Source: Reticulascus tulasneorum
Taxonomy: Eukaryota; Ascomycota; Sordariomycetes; Glomerellales; Reticulascaceae
Reading direction: 5' to 3'
Assembly (NCBI GenBank): GCA_001557505.1
Contig: LSAX01000001.1
Span: 4,464,001-4,528,000, forward strand
Length of the DNA: 64,000 nucleotides
A program made the position numbers and the translations under genes. Positions 56,774-64,000 of this stretch are shown in pieces. The first letter of the stretch is position 1, and every line of letters starts with the position of its first letter. The notes under the pieces are model-generated. The model did not search any database, was not told the origin of the DNA, and saw nothing but the letters and a program-made list of their open reading frames with translations.

Positions 56774-57550
56774 TCAAAGCTTAGGCGCATTGCTATCACT
56801 GCGATGAGCAGTAATCATGTAAAACTGATCAGGGGCCCACTCTGCGTTCTCGCGGGTAACCGTGAATCCTTTAGACTCCAATAACTTCTCGATTTCGGGC
56901 CGAATACCGGATGGTTCCCACGTTTCTACAATGACGTTGCGAATCAAGGCCCAGTGCGCATCGTCTAGTCCCTGGATAACTTCAAGCTCTGCTCCCTCGA
57001 CGTCCACCTTGAGCAGGTCAATGCTTTCGATATCGGGATAGTCACTCAAGAAATGGGAAAGCCTTTCTAGCTTGACTTGCACCTGTTGAGCGCCACCGAA
57101 CCGTGCATCGGCTGCTTCCCGACCGCGTTTCTTGACAGCCGCCTCGTAAAGCTTCTGTTTCTCTTCGGGGAACAGAGTCGAATTGCCAGGCAAGTTTGGA
57201 AAATAAGTCAGGTTCATCGTGCTCGGCTTGGAAGCTAACCCGTATTGGAGCACTCGAACATCGTAAAAGTTGTTCAGCTCCAAATTGCGGGACAGGATAT
57301 CGTACGCCTCGGGTGCAGGTTCAAATGCAAGAATCTTGGACGAGGGGTACTTTTGCTTCATGTAAAGAGAGAACAGCCCGATGTTTGCACCCGCATCGAT
57401 GATGAAAGGGGCATCGGGGAGGTTGTCAATGTCGTAGCAGTTGTCTTCAAAAATTTCCTTGTAGATAAATTGCGCTTCCTCCCTGCTAATGGCGTAGTAA
57501 GAGAGCCGATCAGACTCAATAAGCTCCACCATCGTTGCGGCAACTCTCAT
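56774..57550 (-). CDS. FkbM-family SAM-dependent methyltransferase
   Basis: 258 aa, single exon. The first ATG in frame is at 57550 (MRVAATMVELIESDRLSYYA). SAM motif I is FIIDAGANIGLFSLYMKQKYP. The acidic end of strand 2 is ILAFEPAPEAYDIL. LLKVDVEGAELEVIQGL and VIVETWEPSG complete the FkbM signature. These enzymes O-methylate hydroxyls of polyketides, sugars or other small molecules in the cytosol. Inside the terpenoid cluster it probably methylates a hydroxyl installed by one of the oxygenases. The residues needed for SAM binding are present and no damage is seen. Confidence 0.9.
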   Translation of the reverse strand: MRVAATMVELIESDRLSYYAISREEAQFIYKEIFEDNCYDIDNLPDAPFIIDAGANIGLFSLYMKQKYPSSKILAFEPAPEAYDILSRNLELNNFYDVRVLQYGLASKPSTMNLTYFPNLPGNSTLFPEEKQKLYEAAVKKRGREAADARFGGAQQVQVKLERLSHFLSDYPDIESIDLLKVDVEGAELEVIQGLDDAHWALIRNVIVETWEPSGIRPEIEKLLESKGFTVTRENAEWAPDQFYMITAHRSDSNAPKL

Positions 57551-58683
57551 CGGTGAGAGAAAAGTCAATTGAGCTTTGTCGTGTGTTGCTTGTTTGTCGA
57601 GGAGAGAGCCCGATGGTTATGCGGAACTTTATAAGATCCAAGGTCGCTCGCTAGAAATCCGAGATTGGCAGAGTATCACAGGGTTCAATTAAGCCGGCAT
57701 CGTAGCATTCCAGTGGAGAAAGAAGCAGTCGCATAATCATAAGTAGCCAATGATATTCGATGGAATCTGACAAAATAATAATGTATTTGCATTTGGTCAC
57801 TTATTGCTTTGCGCATCATCCCTGTCCGTCACCAAATGGCTGTTCCCGATGTAGTAATGCCGCGGCTGGCTGTGCTTTGAGTAAGTAGACAAGATAAGGA
57901 AGACGCTGGTAAGTATCCAAAAATGAGTTGGATTACACTGTCGCCCACAATTCGCAGTTGTGATGTACCTCATACTAGAATGCGAGACAGGGAACATGAC
58001 CACATACAACCGAGGCCAATGCCTCTTCGCAGAAAAGCGAATGTGAGGAAGGCACTCAAGTATTAGATTACCTTACCGTGTTATTTTGACACTCTTGGCA
58101 ATCAAAAATTGATTGACATTGCATACTAAGCGAGGAGGCTGGGGATAGGATCATTCTTATTGTTACCTGTCTATCAGGCATAGAAACGAGAGCCGACAAC
58201 TCGCGTTTCGGTTTCCAATGTTCTTGCGGGAATCGATCGTAGGATAGCTGTACGAACTGCCAGGCGACTGCTAAGCCAGCCGAGGAGTAGGTAAATTGAC
58301 ATGATTTTATTGATACAGTACAGAATGGCGTGCTGTTATTGTTGTACTTACGCCTGGAGCACCTTGAAGTCAAATAGTGTTACGGGTTGAAGCCTAGATT
58401 GTTTAGTGGCTAACGGCACGGTTTGTACACAGCATCCCGGTATACACTGCAACCGCTGTTCGTTCATCAACCTCCCTAGCATATTTGCTTCGATTCCAGA
58501 ACAGAACAACAAGCCTCGTTGCAAAAAGATTCTCAACCATGGTGTGCCAGCCACGGGGTGGCCCCTTACGCGGGGGCATAGCTCGTCACAGATCCCTTTG
58601 GGTCATCCGGAAGGTGGATTTCATATTTAAAGCTTCTATTCTATCAAAGGTCCGAACTGTAACAAATGGCTTCTTAAGAGTTC
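57551..58683. other. Methyltransferase promoter and P450 3' flank, 1.1 kb
   Basis: No supported gene. Open frames at 58068-58700 on both strands are short and uninformative. Confidence 0.45.
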
Positions 58684-60450
58684 CTATTTACACGCAATGA
58701 CCGATGTGACCTTTACTCGTACTCCCTTTGTGGTTAGTTTCGGTTGGGGTACCATGAAGTCATGCGCTATTTCGACGTCAGAGACATCAGTTTCATAAAG
58801 CTCGAATGTGAATCGTCGGAAAAGCATTGCAAGAGCTAGATGCATCTCAACGTATGCCAAGCTGTACGGCATCATCAGCAACTGCTTCAAATGATCCGGG
58901 CAATGAAACTTACTTGACCCCGATGCACATTCGCGGGCCCTTGCCGAATGGAACAAAGTACCGGGTCAGGCTATCACCCTCTGGTGATTTTGGGTTGTTC
59001 AGCCACCGGTCCGGTATAAAGGAAGCGGAGTCCGGGAATAATTGTTGATCACGGAGAACATCAAGCGTGGTCATGGAGACTGGTGTACCAGGGGGAATTA
59101 CCCAGCCTCGGTATCCTATGGGCTTGTTTGGTGAGACACGTGGGAGTCGGACAGAAACACCAGTGGAAACTCGTATGCCTTCTTTCACACATGCGGCAAG
59201 ATATGGGAGTTTCTCCAAGATCAAAGAGTCTGGAATTGTCGCGGGATCGGGAATGGCTTTCTCGAGCTCAGTACGCAACTTTTCTGACGAGGCAGGGTCG
59301 TCCAGGAGATGAAAGACGGTGGTGGTTAACGCCCAGGCCACCGTTTCCACTCCGGCCCCGATCATTTGCTGCGCTTCCGAGCCTAATCGGCGCACTGTCT
59401 TCTCTGGAGTAGGAAGGTTGCTCCGAAGAAGCTCGTTAAAGATGGTTGGATGACCAGAGTCGACTTGGCTCTTCTCATGGCCGTCGATGATGTTGGCAAT
59501 CTTGGATTGGAGGTCCTGTTGCGCTCGTCAGCGGAGAAGAGAAGTGTCATATTCGTGCCATACCTTCTGCAATGCAAGAATCTTGTAGATATTAGGCACC
59601 ACTAGTTTCAACAGGGGCCTTGGGCTGAGCCCCAATACCTAGAGAAGGTGAGTGGCAAGTCGTGCGTATCTGTGCGCAATGCCAAACTCACAATGAATGC
59701 CGACGGAAACTGCAAGCCAAAATGCGCAAATTTGCGTATAGCCTCGTAAGCCGAGTGAAAGTTGTCATGGAAATCGGGGGACTTCAACTGATCATACGAG
59801 AAGCCAAAGCAATATGATGCGATGACATCCCCAGCGAATGCATTGAATGCATCGTTCAACGGGAGAACCTTGCCGCTCTCTCTGTAAGCCTCGATGCCCT
59901 GGCTCAAGAGCTCGACTTTTTCGTGCACAATGGGCTCAAACTTCGTGATGCTTCTTTTGGAGAACATGGGATTGAGCGGCGCACGACGAATGGAATGGAG
60001 ATGGCTATTGACGGTTGACGACGTGGTAGTGTTGGCACCAAACCTGCCTGACATCCATGCATATCGTTCATATTCCTTATTGCCGGTGTAGAGCTCGTCC
60101 CAATAGCTACTGTCTTGGATGTGCAGCTCAAAAGGGTTTATGCGAACAATGGGGCCTTCCGAGCGCTAATTAGACCTCTATCTAAGTGAGTGAAATGGGT
60201 TCAGCAGCTGGCCACACGCACCATATTTCCTATGCATGTGCTGAATCTGAAAGGTGAATTGTCCTCTCAAGACAACATCATAATAGAACTCGTACCATTT
60301 CGAAATGGCAGCCAACTTCGGCCCCGGGAACTTGGCCAAAGGGCTGAAGCATAAGCGGTACACCACAAGACCGAAGAGGTAGGTTATGTAAAGAGCTGCA
60401 AGAACTCCCACCGATACGACAGACGGTCGCGTGAAAGATAGATACTCCAT
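58684..60450 (-). CDS. Cytochrome P450 monooxygenase (terpenoid cluster, second)
   Basis: The start at 60450 gives MEYLSFTRPSVVSVGVLAAL, with an anchor helix and then FSPLAKFPGPKLAAISKWYE. Introns near 60222-60165, 59640-59575, 59525 and 58910. The I-helix is MIGAGVETVAWALTTTVFHLL (A-G-x-E-T), the ExxR is KEGIR, the PERF-like segment is FIPDRW and the haem loop FGKGPRMCIG. The pattern resembles the trichodiene-oxygenase group of fungal P450s that act on terpenes. It is divergent from the third P450. Its first about 100 bp of coding sequence and its promoter are duplicated in tandem immediately upstream (60645-60930), leaving a copy without a usable start codon. Confidence 0.9.
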
Positions 60451-60930
60451 GGTAATGTCGTACAAATGATGACCAGATAATGGTGTTCCTTGAACTAACA
60501 ATGATGTTCGTTGAACCAACAATAGTGAAGATGTCTATCGGCCATGCTTAAGATACGATCGGTTGCGCTGTGATTGGTTTCGTCTGGTGGCTCGGCACAA
60601 CCTCTTTAGGAAATATCCGGGCGCGTAACCCAGGCCTACTTAAAAGCATAAGCAGCGCACAACAAGACCGAATAGGTAGGTTATGTAAAGAGCTGCAAGA
60701 ACTCCCACTGAAGCGACCGACGGTCGCGTGAAAGATAGATGCTACATGATATTATCGCACGAATAGTGACCAGACAATGGCGTCGTTGAACTAACAATGG
60801 TGAACATGCTTATTGGCCATGCTTAAGATACGATCGGTTGCGCTGTATTTGGTTTGGTCGGGTGGCTCGGCATAGCCTCTTTGGGAAATATCCGGACACA
60901 TAATAACCCAGGCCTACTTATACCCACTTG
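60348..60930. repeat. Tandem duplication, about 297-bp period, covering P450 5' end and promoter
   Basis: Copy 1 is about 60348-60643 and copy 2 about 60645-60930. Long shared runs include GGTAGGTTATGTAAAGAGCT, GACGGTCGCGTGAAAGATAG, GCCATGCTTAAGATACGATC and AACCCAGGCCTACTTA. Copy 2 carries a fragment of the P450 N-terminus on the minus strand. The start codon region is altered (ACTCCATGGTAATG in copy 1, GCTACATGATATT in copy 2). The second copy now forms part of the promoter of the divergent P450 at 61047. Confidence 0.88.
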
Positions 60931-61046
60931 TGGCGAAAAAGAAACGTTTAGACTGGCAATCAAGGCAATAATTGAGTATTTCTTAGTATTGACGAGGGCA
61001 ATTTATCAATTAAGATCTGGTTTCACTTGAGTGGCCAGAGTCGCAG

Positions 61047-62660
61047 ATGCCCACCATGCTTCAACAATGGGCTGTCGGGGCCAGTATTTTTATCGTAAGT
61101 TTCTCCCCTTCAATCTTTACCGGCAAATGTTCCACGGCTAGAAATCCAACTCACTGTTGTAGGCCTACTGGACGGCTACAGTGATATACAATAATCATAT
61201 CAGTCCTTTGCGCAAAATTCCGGGGTCATCTCTAAGTGCAGTGTCCTGGCTACCTTGGTACAAGCACTGGTTTTCAGGTTACATGCACCGCGAAGTTTTG
61301 AGACTACATGAGACATATGGACCAGTCGTGAGAATTGGCCCTTCGGAGTTATCGTTCATCGACAAAACTGCGTGGAATGACATATACAGCCTGAAACGAT
61401 GCAGGCAAATTGAGCGTGACCCAAAATCGTTCCCGGCTCTCACACCAAATGGGGCCAAATTTGACCTGTTGACTTACAACCCGGTTGATCACGCCCGATA
61501 CCGCAAGATTCTCAATCCCTGCTTCTCTGAGAAAGCGATCAAAGAATACGAGCCTACCATTCGTGAGAATGTGGATAAATTGATCAAGAAGCTCGCGGCA
61601 GAGGTCAAGGAGGGAAATGCGAGTACAAACGTCACCAAATGGTTCCAGTGGCTCACTTTTGACATGATCACCGACGTGTGCTGGGGGGAATCGTTTGAAT
61701 GTGTCTCTAAGGAGGAGAGCCACACTTGCCTGGCTTTATCCATGGATCTCGTCTCATACTCCTCCTTTATCGTGTTTGTCGCATGGTCGAAATGGCTCAA
61801 GGACTTTCTCATCCAGTTATCTGGCGTAGAAGGCTTGTTTGTCAATCTCGTTCGCTCCAAGTGCGAGAACAACCTCAAGTCCATATCCAAGAAAGCGAGC
61901 ATCTACTCCAATCTCCGCGCGGCAGGAGATCCACTGAACCAAGCCGAGCTTGACGGGAATCTGACGACAATTGTTATTGCGGGAAGCGAAACCACGGGAT
62001 TTGCCTTGACTGCCACAAGTTACTACCTCGCCAAGAACCCAGCGTGCTTCCGAAAAGCAGCAGAAGAAGTACGGTCTGCGTTTCACTCGGCCGAGGAGAT
62101 TAACGAAGATGCTTTGAAAAAGTTGCCATATCTCAAAGCCACCATAGATGAAGCTTTGAGAATGACGCCGGCCGAGCCAAACGGATTGGCCAGGAAAGTC
62201 GTGGTGGACGGGCTCGACATTGCCGGTCAATACATTCCCAAAGGGGTGAGCGTTTGTGGACTGCCAGTGTTTGCAAGATCTTATATACTAATCCTCCCAG
62301 ACCGCGGTTTACGTCTCTCAATTCGCCGCCAATCGTTCATCGACCCATTTTCGACTTCCCAATGAGTACCATCCTGAACGGTGGTTGGGGGATCCCGAAT
62401 TCAAACATGACAAGCTAGACGCTGTGCAGCCGTTCCTCATGGGGGTTAATGCGTGCATTGGGAGAGGGCTGGCGTGGATGGAGATGAGACTGACACTGGC
62501 GAAACTGTTATGGAACTTCGACTGGACCATCAATGACACGGGCGGGGATGCTTTTGAGCGGTCTAAGGCCTGGCATGTCTGGGTAAAGAGTCATGTGCAC
62601 CTACAGTTACTCGAGCGCGGTACACTCGAGCGCGGTACACTCGATCCAAAGCCCATGTAA
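61047..62660 (+). CDS. Cytochrome P450 monooxygenase (terpenoid cluster, third)
   Basis: Exon 1 (MPTMLQQWAVGASIFI) joins AYWTATVIYNNHISPLRKIP across an intron at 61095-61163. A second intron (62247-62300) joins YIPKG to TAVYVSQFAANRSS. The I-helix is TIVIAGSETTGFALTATSYYL, the ExxR is TIDEALRMTP and the PERF-like segment is YHPERWLGDP. The haem loop reads FLMGVNACIGRGLAW. The Cys ligand is present, but Asn replaces the Arg of the F-x-x-G-x-R-x-C-x-G pattern. The C-terminus contains a 15-bp direct duplication (LERGTLERGTL). The overall pattern resembles isotrichodermin-hydroxylase-type P450s. It would oxidise a terpenoid intermediate on the ER, unless the haem-loop change weakens it. Confidence 0.88.
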
Positions 62661-63188
62661 GGTATTAATGAGGTTGGGTAAATTCCAAGTCTCAAGTTCA
62701 GCTACCTACGTAAGCTCGCCAGATTCAGAATGATGTACTTTGCCATATGTTAACAGAGCAAGTAGTAGTAGTAGTCGTAGTAGTCGTAGTAGTAGTCTTT
62801 AACGCCGAGAAATCCCTTTATGAGGGCAAGGGCCGCTCTCCGCGTCCTTCTTTTAGACGCTGCTATCTTACACAGTGCTACGTGCGCACTAAATTTAAAC
62901 AAGGTATGATCCCGGATTAGGAGACCCCGAGATAACAGGTCTGTGTGAGAGGGGAGAGTTGTCAACAACGAGAATTACATGTTCGTACGGTCGTCAGACG
63001 ACCAGCGAGTAGACTGGTAGAAGAAGAGTATGCCCATAGCTGTAATCTGCGATAGAGCAAGGTATGCTTTACATCAGGTACACTCAGGCGAAGTAATTTA
63101 CTCAAGAGCTATGATGATGCACGGTGCAACAGACTGCGTCAGGTGACCGGTCAAAATTATAGAATAAGTGCTTTGATGGTATCTAGAT
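62661..63188. other. Intergenic with a short trinucleotide repeat
   Basis: AGT/CGT trinucleotide repeat at about 62761-62797. Otherwise nothing is recognised between the P450 and SnoaL-like genes, which converge here. Confidence 0.6.
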
Positions 63189-63819
63189 CTAATTATTTGC
63201 CTTCATCCCCGGCAACTGCTGGTGCAGGGCGAGGAAGGGCAATCGATCCTTGTAAACCCTCATTTCCTTGATCTTGCCACTTTCCGGGCCTTCTGTAACC
63301 AGCTTGAAGACGCCAAGCATGGGGACGGTCACTGGTTTGTCGGGGTTCGACTCCAATAGCGCCGTCGTATGTCCAGAGCTGTAGATAGTACCCTCACTGA
63401 GGATGTCTGCACCGGTAAGCTGGTGCCATAGCTATCTCGAAGTTGCCTAACATACCAATGTTGTATCTAGAGTGAGAGGTCTTCAAGCCCGGCATCTTCT
63501 TCATTGATCCCTTGATGTCCTGTTTCTCGTCAGCCTGTACATCCAAGCTCGGAGCCTTTTTCGGAGAAAACAAAATGTTTGTAATTCGGATGCTCACATT
63601 TATGAAGTCATCTAGCCCGGAGGTGGTCTGCAAGCCGCCTTCGTACTGCAGATCGGTGGCGAGCACCTCATTGAACCGATCGTAGGCAAATGTATCAAGG
63701 ATGTCGAAAACCTATCTTCGTTAGCCAAAGAAGGGGATAAAGAGTGAGAAACTGAGCTAAGGTACCTTGGCAAGGAAGGTCTCAGCCTCTTCAGCTGACT
63801 GGATTTTTGTGGCAACCAT
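63189..63819 (-). CDS. SnoaL/NTF2-like small protein
   Basis: The start at 63819 gives MVATKIQSAEEAETFLAK. Introns at about 63765-63713, 63600-63535 and 63454-63410 link the exons. These encode VFDILDTFAYDRFNEVLATD, GGLQTTSGLDDFIN, ADEKQDIKGSMKKMPGLK, DILSEGTIYSSGHTTALLES, VTVPMLGVFKLVTEGPESGK and IKEMRVYKDRLPFLAL. The order (short helices, a strand with an acidic-loop Gly, then long antiparallel strands ending in VYKDR) is that of SnoaL-like proteins. This fold is used by polyketide cyclases, hydrolases and some pericyclases in fungal clusters. It may close or rearrange a ring of the terpenoid. The fold assignment is by pattern only. Confidence 0.65.
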
Positions 63820-64000
63820 CTTAAGTGCTGTGTCTTTGCTGTGTTGGTATCAAAATGTGATGAGTTGTTGGGTGATTGAGATTTGTCTGATGCGCTCTCT
63901 CTCTACCTTTTTGAGGAAATCCAAAAATGCGCCACTAACAATGCAAGCCGTGACAGAACCGGAACTGCCGGATTTGGCATTGTGCCTCCCCCTCCCTCCT
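63820..64000. other. Promoter side of SnoaL-like gene, window edge
   Basis: Upstream region only; nothing else recognised before the end of the window. Confidence 0.5.

Noticed and set aside
1..64000. tRNA and rRNA genes
   Set aside because: I looked for T-loop and acceptor-stem patterns by eye and saw none I could support.

Overview
The window is nuclear DNA of a filamentous ascomycete (Pezizomycotina). Genes carry short GT-AG introns (about 45-100 bp) with fungal branch points. The gene families are typically fungal: three Zn2Cys6 regulators, an AA9 LPMO, a tannase, GMC and P450 oxidases, a WSC-domain protein. RIP-like decayed stretches also occur. I cannot place it to genus. Gene models were spliced by eye.

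Left part (1-10.3 kb): secreted and wall-acting proteins. These are a beta-propeller/WSC protein whose Ser-rich hexapeptide tail runs off the left edge, an AA9 LPMO and a tannase/feruloyl esterase. A 2.8-kb stretch without a recognisable gene follows. Next comes an intronless, bacterial-looking subtilisin-like gene (13.1-14.5 kb).

15-23 kb: a compact gene set of a RidA-like protein, a divergent Zn2Cys6 regulator, a zinc alcohol dehydrogenase and a divergent MFS sugar-type transporter. Both divergent promoter regions contain CGG-N10-CCG palindromes with a near-identical core, so this looks like a small regulon of the local regulator.

24-33 kb: a six-cysteine small secreted protein, an unrecognised gene, a KNH-like membrane protein with a stop codon just after its signal peptide, a kinase-like gene with a homopolymer frameshift, an SRR1-like gene, an epoxide-hydrolase-like gene and decayed fragments. 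At 33.6-34.25 kb lies a non-autonomous hAT element with a perfect 8-bp target duplication. It carries a nested TA-flanked MITE and a 19-bp minisatellite, and it sits just upstream of a GMC oxidoreductase.

34.4-42.3 kb: GMC oxidoreductase, Zn2Cys6 regulator, phytanoyl-CoA-type dioxygenase and a divergent MFS transporter, probably a second small oxidative or catabolic set. A HAD-phosphatase relic and an AflR-like Zn2Cys6 gene follow (43-44.2 kb), then degenerate DNA with a 5' P450 fragment.

47.7-63.8 kb: a terpenoid biosynthetic cluster. It holds a TauD-like dioxygenase, a complete single-domain type I terpene synthase (DDQFD and NDVLSYKKD motifs), a P450 divergent from a dedicated prenyl diphosphate (GGPP-type) synthase with a long Ser-rich N-terminal extension, an FkbM methyltransferase, two more divergent P450s and a SnoaL/NTF2-like gene. 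A roughly 297-bp tandem duplication covers the start and promoter of the second P450. The inferred route is GGPP formation, cyclisation by the small type I synthase, several oxidations and O-methylation. This is the best candidate here for an undescribed pathway.
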